A DNA stretch of 64,000 bases. It comes from Adiantum capillus-veneris (lineage: Eukaryota > Streptophyta > Polypodiopsida > Polypodiales > Pteridaceae). The position numbers were made by a program, and so were the translations under genes. Positions 1 to 11,905 of the stretch are shown here, piece after piece (position 1 is the first letter of the stretch; each line of letters starts with the position of its first letter). The stretch is taken from assembly GCA_014529385.2 (NCBI GenBank), contig CM043968.1:8226648-8290647 (forward strand), in the 5' to 3' direction. The notes under the pieces are model-generated. The model was not told where the DNA came from and made no database searches. It worked only from the letters and a program-made list of their open reading frames with translations.

Positions 1-2385
1 TAGTTCCCATGGATTATATATTTACACTGTTGAGAGAAGAATTCAAAAATTACAACTCTAGATGAGGGCTTCTGCAATTTAATATCTCTACACAAATTTA
101 GCTTTACAAAAAATTCAAGCTATAAGAAATTTCCACATCACTATCTGCAACACTCCCCCCTTCTAAACAATTGCTACCCTCGACGTCATTTAATTGTGGT
201 ATTGGGTTTCATCGAGCTCGTTAATTGCAAACTCATACTTTGCAGATCTGGCCTTGGCTTTGCCTCTATGGGCTATATGCAATGGGTTTGAGACAAGTAC
301 ATTTTGGCAAGCTACATTTCTTGCTTGTAGATCCTTTGTCAGGGGGTTGAAAATGGAAGAATCAATTTCAAAAAAGCCAGGGATAAAACTATCTTAGAAG
401 GCCTTCATATAGTGTCTTGGTAGAGCCATGAGCCTTTTTGCAAAGAGCCCTATGATGATATTTTTGGAAGGGTTATTTGCTAGGTCGCAATATATTCCTT
501 TTCTACCTTTGATGAAATTTTTCCATGGGTGGCGTGCTCCTTGTACATCATGAGAAAGTATACTTACAGTGATTATCATTTTAGCTATCTTACAAAGCAT
601 TTGGCAGCTTGAATTTGGTACATCTTGCAACATGTCGAGTGTAGCTCTTAATGTTAGTAGCATGTAATGCATGCGTGGTTGGGCTTGCCAGTACAAGATA
701 GTTGAGAACATATTTTCTCTTTTCCTTGCATATTGCAAAAAGTAACCTAAGCTCTTGTTCTAGATAGAAAGCAATAGGTTGGGTCAAGCCTGATATGATG
801 CGGTGTGGTGCTGCCTTGTATTGTGCTTCATCCCTTGGTCTTTTTTAAAACCATTTCTTTGCCATAGAGGTTGGTTATTCAAAATCATTTGACCCTCCTT
901 TGCTATGATGGCAACACCTTCGTATGTACCCTAACGGTTTGGCTCAAGGGTTGGAAGAATATTCTTTTTCCACAGGTACACTCATGCTTGAGTAGAGGCA
1001 ATGGGAGCATTTCATGCTTGATGTTCTTCACTTTTCTCCTCAGGATTAATGAGTTGAAGGCCTGTTGAGGATAATACTTTCAACTCCCATTCCATATGAT
1101 GGTTGACATACCCTTTTGGCATATCCCTGATCCATTTTGCTAGGTCTTTTTACGGATCTACTAGTGTGCCTTCAAATTCAAATTCAAGTGGTTCAACTAC
1201 ATCAACACACTTTGAGCAGCTTCAATCTGAGTGGCAAGTAAATCTAGGTGTTTTGGAGGTACAAATTACGTAATTGATGTATTTTTTCTCGCCTCTTGTA
1301 CGTCCTTTAAGAGCATATCTTTCGCATGTAGCTGATCATCTCTTTCTTGCAAATCTTTCTAGTGTTGTGTTGCTTGGAGCTCGATATCTTCTTTTTGAGA
1401 TTTTCTCTTGCAGCTGTTTTTTATCTTCATCTCATTCTAGGAGTTTGTGGCCATGATGCCACTTACAAGCATCTGTCTTTGCATTTTCTCCTCCTCAAGC
1501 TCCTTTGTAAGCTTCGCAATCTCCTCATCGCATTGAGATCTTGGACGTATTGCTAAAGATGATTATTTTATTTTATTCATTAGTAGTGTAGTTAGAGTAG
1601 ATTTGACTGACGTATAAGAAGCTATCAAATTTCGTAGGCTTTTTGCCACTCTTCATTTTTCTCGTAAAGACTCTGCACCTCCACCTTTGACATTGATGCT
1701 TTCTATGTTGGCATAAGCGTCTTAGAGATCCTTTTTAACTGCTCTTTTCCTTCTTGCCATCTGCCCCCTCGCATCTAAAGCTCAAGTTAGCTTGGTCATT
1801 TAGTGCTTGTCTCTACCACCTTGTGTTTGTAGCCAATAGCTCTCTTTTCCTTGTGCTAATGACATTTGATGGCAAAAAAATTGATACTCCAACTTCTCCA
1901 TTGTTTCTTGCAGGTCAATTTTCTTCACCGTCTTGAGTTCTTTTTCAAACAGTCTTCTTTCTAATTCATCTCATTCTTCTTAGGTGATGACTGGGTAGTG
2001 CCTTCCTTTGATTTTAGAGTGCCCTCCTGCAGGTTTGATTGTATCAATTCTTCTTGATTTTGTGGGCCTCTCTATGCACTCTCTTGGTCATTATGTGGCC
2101 TTCTTCTTCAGAGTTGTGCCTTCAAGCATGGAAGTTTGTTTAGGTATAGCCACACCAACTTGGCAATCTTCTTCTACTCTTGCAAACCGGTCAGATATGA
2201 TATGGCTATTGTTCCCCTAGCATTCTTGCAGAACTCCTTCTTGATTTTTATGGACAACAATAGCTGTAGTGTCTACATTTGTTTCTTGAGTAGTTGCTAC
2301 TTGCTCTAGAGCATCTTGTTCCATTGTTGGGTCCACATGTGGGCTCTTTATAGATTGCTCTATAGAGTGTGGAGTAGTTGCCTTT
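1..2385 (-). pseudogene. Decayed coiled-coil-rich ORF, downstream part
   Basis: The minus strand carries broken stretches of charged, heptad-like protein code separated by stops and frame changes. Examples are DEEIAKLTKELEEEKMQRQM near 1475-1535, a lysine/glutamate-rich piece near 1630-1740 and another near 1880-1990. The clearest open stretch reads from about 2385 down to 2217 (TPHSIEQSIKSPHVDP and onward). It continues in frame the piece that lies on the far side of the LTR element at 2386-4636, so the two were one ORF before that insertion. I do not recognise the family. Its position beside gypsy pol debris suggests a gag-like or accessory ORF of a large plant retroelement. Below about 800 the coding character fades and nothing specific is seen. 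Confidence 0.4.
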
Positions 2386-2722
2386 TGATAAGATAAGTGG
2401 TTAGGGTGGATGGGTATTAGTAGCATTCATTGGATGATTAGCGTAATGGAGTTAGTCACAAACTAATCAAAGAAATTGACTAAATGTGTATGCAATAGTA
2501 GGACAACAATGTATTAATTAGAATGTTCACGATATAAATAATGCTTTTATAGCCAAAAGCTAGGGCGCTAAAGGATAGAGATCATGGACGTTTTTAAATG
2601 AAGTCTTTGTGGACTTCATTTAATGGGGTCTTCATGGGTCATGGATGTATGCATGCATGTATTCCTCATACATTATGTGTCATATGAAAGAGATAGTTCC
2701 CATGAGGAGGTTTACCCTAACA
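2386..2722 (-). repeat. 3' LTR of the deleted element
   Basis: This copy is nearly colinear with 4301-4636. Both share the aagtctttgtggacttcat, gcatgcatgta and gaggaggtttaccctaa-type segments. Differences are mostly scattered substitutions, so the insertion is old but not ancient. Confidence 0.75.
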
Positions 2723-4285
2723 AGCTCTCCCTGAAACTTAATCATGGTACTCTTTAGTGATTCATCTAGGGTTTGTGATGGTCCACTGATACATCATAGG
2801 AGGTTCAACATGATACATCTCTCTATGGTTCACAAGGTGGCCATTAATCATGCCTAGGTTTGATTATAGAGTACATCATAATCATAAGGGGTAAAGACCA
2901 TGTGTCATAGTTTTGTTCTTCATGCTTGATTCCTTTTCGTGTTCTTCATCTTCATGAGATTCTTGTCCTTCATGTTCGTGTGCGGATGCATGAATGGTGT
3001 CATCTCATATCATAGTATGATCATATTCATGTTTATTTGATGCAAAAAATGTACAATGAAAACTTGCTTGATGCAACTCGAGGGTTTTAGCAAATAGAGA
3101 GACTCTCCCTATGGCAATGTCTATGCCCGATTGATTTACAAAGGGTGCAAATGCAAGAAATGCAAAATAAATCAAGCCTTCTAGTGCCTAGGATCCCCCT
3201 TGAATTTGATTATTCAGTGCGACCTTGGGAATCAAGGCCTTCAGGTCCATGCTTGCTTAGGCAAGGATTGAAGATTGAGGTGTGTCAAAAGTTGACTTGT
3301 GGGAACCCGGGCTTAATCAAAAGATATTAATTAATTTTAAAAAGCAAAAGTTTTCAAGTCTATGGGGTCATGACGAAACCTGAGATCAATGTAGTCGGTG
3401 AAGATGGCGAAGCTTCCTGGTGCACTACTGTCAAGATTGCAACAGACAAGAAGTTGGAGAATGTGATGTCATCACCTATGCCTCGTCAACACTGTGATGT
3501 GTTGTGAGTGTTGTAGCAAGGAGGCATTGATAGGATTGTTGTGCAGTTGGAAAGGCAACGGGAGCTTCATAGTGAGGGTCTACAGAGCGAGGGAAAGGGT
3601 TGGCGATGATGGCGAGGGTTGTATAGGGCCATGGGGTGGCTTTAGCAAGGCGATGCAGTCGGTTGATGATGTGGCATATTTTTGTGATGGACAGCTTTGT
3701 AGGCAGGGTGAGAATAGGTGAGCTCATACAAGCATAGTAGCCTGCGAGGTCATGCAAATGATGAGACGATGAGTTGGTGCTGAAATGGGATGGGAGAAAA
3801 GCAATCGACATCGATGCTCAACTAGGCTTATGTGAGGTGTCGAGGGATTTTGCATTAAGAAATTGAGAGTGAGCGTACAAAGTGGATGGAGCAAATTGTG
3901 GACAAGCAAAAAGCAGGCAACAAGCTGGTTTGCAGGATTGGTAATGGGAGTTGAAGTAAAGTAGAGAGTCGAGTGTGAGGACAAAAGTACCACTGGTAGG
4001 TAATAGGTGTCGTGTAGCCTTAGGCGATGAAGCTTCAACTTGCCATAACTGGAAAATATTGACCTTTAAAAGTAGGTGTTTTAAATGAAGTGAAGGCTCT
4101 CCTTGTACCTCCATCACACACACTCTTCCAGGATTAGCAAGGGCTCCAAAGTAGCATCCTACTATTTTTTGCTAAAGACCATGCAATCTTAAATATGCAG
4201 AAAATTTTAGCCGTCAAGCTCAAGTAAGAGGATCTCCACTTGATCTATCCAAGATTAGGCTAACACATGTAATTAGCCATCATGT

Positions 4286-4298
4286 GGCTTTAATACCA
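4286..4298 (-). other. Probable primer binding site
   Basis: The minus strand reads TGGTATTAAAGCC two bases after the LTR end. It differs from the common plant initiator-Met tRNA primer site (TGGTATCAGAGCC) at three central positions. Confidence 0.6.
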
Positions 4299-4300
4299 CG

Positions 4301-4636
4301 TGATAAGATAAGCGGTTAGGGTGGATGGGTGTTAGTAGCGTTCATTGGATGATTAGTGTAATGGAGTTAATAAAAAATTAATCAAAGAAGTACACTCAAT
4401 GTGTATGGAATAGTAGGACAACAATGTATTAGATTAAAATGTTCAAGCTACATAATGCTTTTATAGCCAAAAGCTAGGCTGCTAAAGGATATAGATCATG
4501 GACCTTCTTAAATGAAGTCTTTGTGGACTTCATCTAATGGGGTCTTCATGGGTCATGGATGTATGCATGCATGTATGACTCATACAGTATGTGTCATAGG
4601 AAAGAGATAGTTCCCATGAGGAGGTTTACCCTAATA
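4301..4636 (-). repeat. 5' LTR of the deleted element
   Basis: This is the partner of 2386-2722. On the minus strand it lies directly upstream of the primer-binding-site-like sequence, which makes it the 5' LTR and fixes the orientation of the element. Confidence 0.75.
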
Positions 4637-5950
4637 GCTTTTCTCCTTCTTTTTTTCCTTTCTTATTGGTGATCTTCATCCAACTTTCATTTCTTCTAAG
4701 CCTCTACATGCTCTTCAATTTTTCTCTTTAGTTCTCTCCTTATTATCTCTTTTTGGGCTTGTGCTAAATTAATCTCTTATTGTACTTGCTTTGGTCGTTC
4801 CCTTTTTCTCTCTCTTGAACTTGGCAGCTGAACTCTCAAATTCACCTCCATTCTCTTTTTTGGTTTGTTTTTCACTAGACTTATTTTGAGAAGCTTTCCT
4901 TTGTTTGGCCCTCTTCAGGGCAACTTCCATGCATTTTCATGCTTCTATTTGTTTGCGGTATCTGCTACTCCTTAGTTTCTTATCCCCACCTTTACTTTTG
5001 TTTCGCTCATCTTCTTCTTGTTCTAGTCCTTCATCAAATTCTTCATTGGAGGTAGACTCTTTGTCATCTTGTGTGGGAGCGCTTGTGAACTCAAACCTTG
5101 CATAACCTTCTTTGCTAGAGTCATTTCCAATCCTTTGACAGCTTTGGTGTGGTGCTTGGTTTTTTGAATTAGCTTATTGTGTTGAAGCGGGTGGAAGTTG
5201 ATCAATCATACCTAATGCTTGGTAGGTGATCCTTGTGAGCATGGGGTGGGCATTCATGTAGGTTTTTTATGTATTTCCACCCTTTAGGTTTTCATCAATG
5301 AGCTTGTCGAGTAGGTAACTATCAAAATCACATTTTATAACCCTATTGTTTGAGAGCCCAATGGCCATGTCCACGACTATGTGTCTGATTGGTGGGTATA
5401 TTGTGGAGGTTTGGGGATTTGGAAGTGTTGTGAGATAAAGCATAATTCCATCTTGGTCTTTGGATAAATAAAATCTTTGTATGTGGTCTTGCTCTTCTTG
5501 CTGATATAGAGAGCTTCCATAGTAGTTTTTGCAATAATCTTCATTTTTACCATTGCATCGTCTTTATTGGTGAGCCTTTCTTTGGCATTGTATTGAATAA
5601 AGCTCATGAGCTTGTGTGCTCTCTAGATGTCTATCCCATGGTGGTAGGTTAAAGTACTTATCAAGATAAACCTTCTTGGTAGCTTCAAGTACTTTCTTTT
5701 TGTGGTGCAATTCTTGTAGTTCCTGTGGGAAGACCGTGGCTCTGACTACCAGGCTTCTTTGTCTTGGAAATTAGTGGCAAAGATTTTTGTAGGAAACTTT
5801 TGAAGATCTTTGTCAAAGATGTGTGATTTCTTGGGGATCTTAGGTTTCTGGCTTCATAGGGAGCCATGTCCCACTCTCTTTGAGCTTGGGTCTTCCGTAG
5901 AGGCATTTTGAAGGTTTCAACAAAATTTGGCAATCAAAAGTCTATAAACA
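4637..5950 (-). pseudogene. Decayed coiled-coil-rich ORF, upstream part
   Basis: The minus strand shows coding-like stretches with stops and frame shifts. One at 5933-5685 begins MPNFVETFKMPLRKTQ. One at 5607-5377 contains ERLTNKDDAMVKMKIIAKTT. Lysine/glutamate-rich code then runs on towards 4640. The last residues before the LTR element join in frame to the block at 2385-2217. No catalytic motif or zinc knuckle was seen. It could be a gag-like ORF of a large Ty3/gypsy element or the remains of an unrelated repeat-borne protein. The family is not recognised. Confidence 0.4.
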
Positions 5951-6380
5951 GTCCCAAAGTCGATGATTGAAATATGCTTTTGGCATCAATGACCATAACA
6001 CAATAATAAACATTAACTAGTGCATTTCTTATCCAAACTTCACTAGTAGACCTAGGCTAGTACTATCAACAAGTGCAAAAGTTGGCAAGCCATTACGAGA
6101 TGAAGGTACATGGATCATGATTCATCTTGTTTTTCCAAAATGCCTTTGAAGATATGGTTTGGTTCAACATGATGAGTAGATCCTATGGTTATCATCTTTC
6201 GCTATTTGGATCGTTGGTTTGGATTTCAAGCCCAATTTTGCAATTTCTTGAGCCTTGAATACAAAATTTGGCTTTTCATAGGATTTTTTATTTTCAATTA
6301 AAGAGAAAACATGGCATTTTCATGCAATTTTCCTTGGGGCCAATCAAATCCAATTTTGGTGGAGGAACATGGAAAAATGG
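5951..6380. other. Intergenic, no gene seen
   Basis: AT-rich sequence between the coiled-coil relic and the gypsy pol relic. No ORF, LTR end or structured repeat was recognised. Confidence 0.5.
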
Positions 6381-6444
6381 AACAAATATTTTTCATAGCC
6401 AATATACATGTTATGGATCAATGTGGCTATGAAAAATATTTGTT
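6381..6444. repeat. Perfect 21-bp inverted repeat
   Basis: Arms 6381-6401 and 6424-6444 are exact reverse complements (aacaaatatttttcatagcc and its complement) with a 22-nt spacer. The right-hand arm is still readable, on the minus strand, as RNase H-region code of the gypsy relic; the left-hand arm is its inverted copy at the point where recognisable pol sequence ends. Confidence 0.9.
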
Positions 6445-7640
6445 CAGTTGGAAGCTTTCAAAATTGGAGCCGATATGAGGTAGTTCTTCAGCTTCTAAAG
6501 AGCAGTCTCACACTCATGTGCCCAATTAAAGTTCGTAATCAATTGATAAATGGGTTTTTAAACAATTGCATACATGTAGATAAATCAACATTAATATCCA
6601 CAATGGCTCATGAAGACTTGTACTCTCTTATCATAGTAGGTGTAGGAAAATTTACTATCAAATCGATATGCCATTTTCAGACATAATGTGGCCAATGATT
6701 TTCCCTTGTTGAGCTCACCATGAAAGCACACTTTTTTTGGGTTCATGTAAATCTTCTAGGTTCTGCACTTTTGAAATAATTTTCTTAAATGCTTGATATG
6801 GTCCTTCCTTAGTAAAGAATGAACAACAAGTTGTGTAAATAAATTTCTCTAAATGCATGATCCATCAAGTGATATGGTCCTTCCTTAAAAATGATTGAAC
6901 ACACAAGTTATCCATATAAATGTAAGGGAATGTTCATAGATACTCTCTAAATGCTTGAAATGTGGCTGGAGCATTGGTTAGACCAAATGGCATATCTGAA
7001 TAGGAATAAATGTCCCATTCTATGGCAAAGGCTATCTTATTTGGTCTTTAGGTCTGATTGCTAGCTGGTTGTAGCTTAAATATACATTTAAAAATTTGTA
7101 CGCTTCCTTGCCAACCACTCTTTCCAATACATAATCCATGATGGAAAGAGGATATTTGTCTCTATTGGTGGTAGCATTTACCTTTTTGAGATTCATGCAC
7201 ATTGTGAGTTTTCTTTTTTTTTTTGGAACCGCTACAATGGGTGAAATATAATCTATTTGCTTGATCTCATAGATGAATTCTACCTCCTTTAGTTTAACTA
7301 TCTCTTCTTTGATTTTTCTTATAATTTTTTATTGTATGTGTACAAGCTTTGTCTATTAGTCTTAGCATCATGCTGAAGAGGGATAATGTGCTAACAAATG
7401 TCAGAATTCACATCCTTAAGATCTTTATAAGACCAAGCAAACATATCTTTGTACTCCCTAAGCATTGCAATCAAGATTTCTTTCTCTTCATGGCTTAGGT
7501 CAGTTGTAATGTACGATGGTTTAGGCTCTTCTCCTGGTTTTGCTAAGCTGATTTTCTCGGCTTTCTTAGGACCATCATATGACGTCCTTGGTTCCTTCAT
7601 TTCTATGAGTTGCTATATTACAATCTACATATCTTGAATT
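6424..7640 (-). pseudogene. Ty3/gypsy pol relic: reverse transcriptase to early RNase H
   Basis: Read on the minus strand from 7640 down, the translation begins with LREYKDMFAWSYKDL (7600-7391 block), the hallmark just upstream of plant gypsy RT. Next come a stretch like IKEEIVKLKEVEFIYEI, then NLKKVNATTNRDKYPL and SIMDYVLERVVGKEAYKFL. Further down are a degraded GTF...PMLQPHFKHL and DHIKHLRKLFQKCR...NPKKVCFHG. The relic finishes with NWAHECETAL.KLKNYLISAP, the RT-to-RNase H junction. The catalytic YxDD box is not preserved in readable form. Several stops and frameshifts interrupt it. Integrase is absent because recognisable sequence ends at the inverted repeat at 6381-6444. In plant elements this polyprotein would copy element RNA in virus-like particles; this copy is dead. 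Confidence 0.82.
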
Positions 7641-8620
7641 GTGTACTTTCTATAATGAGTTGGAACACTATTCTGATATATCTAAGTGTCTTCCTCACTC
7701 TCCAACTTCATTGTCCATACCTCTTTTAGGGGTTGTTTCAACTCTTGATATTTCATTTTGTGTTTTACTTTGGTCATTTTTTGCTCAGTTTCTTTCAATG
7801 GGTTAAGTTTCGATTTAGTTACCTTTTTTGTTTGGTGTTTTCCTTCATCCTACCATGGATCTTTCATATCTCTTAGTGATCTTGTTCTTTACACACTACG
7901 ATGGTCCCAAAAGCATTAGGTAATGAGTGTTTCCCTTTAGTGTTGGCATGGGATTCTGTTTTGTTTTTTCCTTTTCTTATCTTGTTTTGCTGTAAATTGT
8001 GCTCTTCATTTGTATTTCTCGTCAAGAAATTCATATAATCTTTCCTCCTTTCCCACAACATGTTTTCAACTTCCGACACATTTGACTTTTCATCATCTAG
8101 ATCTTTTTGTAAAGGTGCAAGTTCACAAGTATATAGAAGGTTTCCTCTATTTTAGAGAGAAATTGAAATTGTGTCTCTCACTCACATTCATAATACCTTT
8201 TTTTCCATGCATCCTTACAATGTCACTCAGATATTCTAGAGCTATTTGATCCATTTGTAGAGAAAACAATATCCTACCCACCATCATCATAAAACCCGGT
8301 AGGAGTTACCTCATTTTTGCTTACGTCCAATGTGACTCGTATTTGAGTTACCTTTTACACTTATGCCCAATGTGACTCGTATTTGAGTCCATCCAAGAGG
8401 TTCAAAACTATTTTTGGGGAAGGATTCTAGTATATATATATATACCATCTCTCACTGGCCTTTCCAATTTAAAATCTTCCTTAAGTAGATCACCACATTC
8501 AGATGCACCACACATCAAAAAGTATTTTTTCACTTGAAGCCACATGAGAACTTTTAATTCACCTTTTTTAACTGAATCAAAATCTGCAATTGGCATCCTC
8601 CTAACACCCATGCAGGAATG
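7641..8620 (-). pseudogene. Probable upstream (gag/protease-side) debris of the gypsy element
   Basis: Short minus-strand open stretches precede the RT relic in its own orientation: 8611-8408 (begins MGVRRMPIADFDSVKKGELK) and 8079-7873 (basic, begins MSEVENMLWERRKDYMNF). No zinc knuckle and no DTGA/DSGA protease motif was found. Assignment to the same element rests on orientation and adjacency only. The family is not recognised. Confidence 0.3.
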
Positions 8621-11355
8621 ATCACATAATCTTGTATCATATTAAGTCGTCGCATGAGTGGATTATTCTTGGTTTTCCTTTTCTCCTATTTTTGTTATTT
8701 CTCTTCTTCTAGTCATCACCTTTCTCCTCGTCTTTCTTCTTCCTCTTTTCCTCTTGTTAAATGTTCATGAGGAAGAGGAGCCTTCATCATATATATTCCT
8801 ATCCCTAAGGCCCATTCAAATGAGTGCTTGACTTTTGAGTGCCACATTGATTTAATTATAGATTAAATTTGTTACCATCTAGTGAACCAATGGATGTTTC
8901 TTTGAGTTTTCCTTAGACACAAAAATGAATGAAAGAAAGACTATAGACTTAAAACATTGGAATTCCTATATTGAGTACTTGCAAGAAATCATATTCACCA
9001 AAAAATACACTTTTCTTTATATATATGGGGGTACAAAATGCCTCTTGCAAGAAATAGATAGTGGGCACAAAATGTCTCTGATAGCAAAAAAAGTGAGAAT
9101 AGCTCTAACTTGGGACAAAAGGGATAATGCCTTCTGGTGCATCTTTGTGTATATACTTCTTTTCATTTCTTCTTGACACTTGCACGCCATAAGATGAGAA
9201 GTAAAAAACATGAATTGAACTCACACCAAAATGAAACAAAAGCCCCCTTTTTAAATTTTAGAAAATTCAAAATACAAGTGCAAGAAATGATGCACTTACA
9301 AGTTGTCTCGTATAGAAGAATATTGAAGCTCTCAAGATGACAATGCAGCTCTCTATGCATTATACATGATGTACATTGACTTTCTTCAAGGGAATGTGAA
9401 GAAGATGAAGAGCACAAAAGGGGGAGGGGGAGAAGAGAGAGTCAAGAAAAGCGAGCGAGAAAAGGGAAAAGAGCAAGAGTAGGGATATGATGTAAACAAG
9501 GAAGAGCAGAAGAGAGAAAAGCGAGAAAGAGAGAAGAAGGAAGATTCAAAATCCCTTTTGCAACTGTAAGTGACTTTCTTAAATTAAACTTACTATCAAG
9601 TTCACCTCAAGAAAGTGACACTTACTCGAGGTCCTATAAAAAAGAAAGATCATTTTAGAAAGCCAATTTTTGTTTTAAGGTTCCGTAACAAAAGCCCTCC
9701 TCTCATTGGCTTAGAGCATTTTCTCTCTCTATTAAATTGAAAGGAAAAAAAAATTGACCTCAAACTTCTCCTAATGATAGCAATGATTGAATTAGTTCCA
9801 AGCAACCAAAAACTAGGTCAAGAAATAATATTTTCTCAATAGTGGCACTATTGTTGGCAAAAGCAAACTCAAGGGCTCCCACAACAAATAAGAAAAAGGG
9901 AAAATTCTAGTGACTCTTACACAATCACACATTTTTGAACTCAGATGTTGAATTGAGTCTCATCTTCAACATCCACAACATGTTGACACAACTCAAGGTC
10001 TTCCACTTAGCAAGTGAGATTTTGTGTGGAGAATCTCTTTAAGTATGGTCCTCAAGAATGCTGATGGCACAACATTGAGTCAATCCAAAATTGCCTTATG
10101 TCTTAGGTGTTCATTATATGAATATAGCAGCCACAAATTTTTGGCTCTACATGAAAGATGAGGATGAAGTGCTTTCATTGAGTGCTTGTCAGCAGAGATA
10201 AAATTTACATCAATGTAATTGTCACCACCAAAACAAGGGACCTAGTATATGCCTTTTGAGCATCAAAGACTTGAGTTTTTCCTAACAAGAATGACAAAAA
10301 ATTGTGGGGAAACATCCAATGAATCTTGGGTAATCTATTGTCCTTGAAATGGAGGTGTGCCATTTGTGCTAAAACTATAGAGAGTTCCAAATAGTACTAG
10401 TTCCATAGAGCATCAAAGCTAAGTTTGGTTCTTTGCTAGAAGGTAGTGGATCCACATAGATACCCAAGTACATCTTTGGTACTTTTGGTAGTGTACACAC
10501 TCCAAAAGTTCTTTGTATAGTATTGGTTTTTGTAATTTGTTTTGGACTTGGTATTACATTTCATAGGAGCCATTTTGTATCTACGATAAGTACTAGGAAA
10601 TAGTACCCAAGCCATAGCCAATGCCCTTGTATAGGTACCCAAATTGGTGTTCTCTAGCACCATAAGGATTTTCTAGTCCAAAAAGGCCTCTTGAAGTACA
10701 AAAAGGGCTTTTGTGTCTATCACTAGTACTAGAATGGTACTATATTGGCTCTCAATACATCCCATCATGGTACACAACACCACACTATATACCATAGAAA
10801 TAGTTTGGTGTACCAATGTAGTGTTATAATAGGCCTTTGGTACATTATTAAGATTTAATACCAGCTAACATATTGATACTACAAAGAGGCCTCTTAGTAC
10901 ATAAAAAACAATCATACTATACCAAAAGTTCCAAGTATAGTACCATTCTATATATAATACTATGTGGGAAGTCTACTTTATGGGAGAATTTTAGCAATAC
11001 CAAGACTTCCCTTGTCAAGTACCAACCCATATGGACTATTGATCATACAATGCTTTCAGTTCGTACTTCTCAAAGTTCCAAAGAATGGAATACCTATCTA
11101 ATTTTGGTGGTCTATCCCATGGCAATACTTATCACAGTCCCAAAAGGGGACCTTTTGAAACTGTGAGAACACTCATGTGTAATACCCAATTTGATAAATT
11201 ATCTTAAAATAGGAAGGAATAATATCCAGGTTAATGTGAAGTATCAAATTCTTATAGATTTAATTGTCCAAAATCCACTCTTTTTAGTTTTGATGTTGCA
11301 TGGTATGACATCCAAAAGAAAGAATTGTTTCCCAAATTATTTTTGAAGTATGAAA
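8621..11355. other. Long stretch without recognisable genes
   Basis: Only short ORFs with no recognisable motif were found. The sequence is AT-rich apart from a purine-rich tract at about 9418-9545 and a segment unusually rich in GTAC words (about 10385-11130). Both are listed separately. Confidence 0.5.
9418..9545 (+). repeat. Imperfect polypurine tract
   Basis: About 125 bases made almost entirely of A and G on the plus strand (gggggagggggagaagagag and similar), interrupted by a short mixed segment near 9480-9500. It is a low-complexity tract. It could form unusual DNA structure, but nothing ties it to a gene. Confidence 0.6.
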
Positions 11356-11578
11356 GAATGCTTTCCAAACAAATATTCACTCAATTTCTCAAACTCTCTT
11401 ATCTCAATTTCATACTAATTTAATCTTTGGTGAGGGCCATAGAGAAATTGTTAAGAGATAGAGAAGGAGAGAATACTTTCCAAACAAAGATTCACTCAAA
11501 TTGTTTTATCTCAATTTGATACTAATTTAGTCTTTGGCAAGGGCCATAGAGAAATTGTTAAGAGATAGAGAAGGAGAG
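11356..11578. repeat. Tandem duplication, two copies of about 115 bp
   Basis: Copy 1 (11356-11470) and copy 2 (11471-11578) share ctttccaaacaaa, atctcaattt, atactaattta and a long near-identical end around gggccatagagaaattgtta. The copy lengths differ by a few bases. Confidence 0.85.
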
Positions 11579-11905
11579 AGCTTGAGCTCTTGCAAGCACA
11601 TGCACGGACACAAATGGAGGCTAAACCTTCTTCTTCTTCTTCACCAATACAAGATAAGAACTCTACAACGTATAAAAGAGATAATACAATATAAGGATAA
11701 ACTAGAACAACAATCTATTATGAACCACTTGTGAGTGAGTTGGCTAGATAAGTGTGCCATCACTTTGGTAGGTGGATTGAGTCCGTGTAGCTTGGCAATA
11801 GTATCACTAGTGAAGATATGGGTATCCACCAAAGTACCCCTATTCTAATAAATATTGGTGATAGTCATTCAGGAGTAGCACATGTTGATCTTCACATCTC
11901 AAAAC
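11579..11905 (-). mobile_element. Possible 3' LTR region of a Ty1/copia element
   Basis: On the minus strand the copia RNase H relic is followed by a purine run (GAGGGGGAG, plus 11906-11914) typical of a polypurine tract. The sequence beyond it should be the 3' LTR. I could not find a matching 5' LTR in the window, so the far boundary is not fixed and may include the tandem duplication at 11356-11578. Confidence 0.35.

Larger units (their letters stand above)
2386..4636 (-). mobile_element. Internally deleted LTR retrotransposon
   Basis: Two closely similar direct repeats of about 337 bp (2386-2722 and 4301-4636) flank about 1.6 kb. Read on the minus strand, the LTR begins TGTTAGGG and ends TTATCA, the usual TG...CA ends. 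Two bases inside the 5' LTR is a primer-binding-site-like TGGTATTAAAGCC (plus 4286-4298), close to the TGGTATCAGAGCC used with initiator-Met tRNA. A purine-rich CAGGGAGAGCT immediately precedes the 3' LTR (plus 2723-2733). Flanking pentamers ccttt and gcttt match at 4 of 5 positions and may be a target-site duplication. No reverse transcriptase or integrase motif is visible inside, so the element is non-autonomous. The internal ORF on the minus strand at 3811-3476 is not recognised. Confidence 0.72.
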
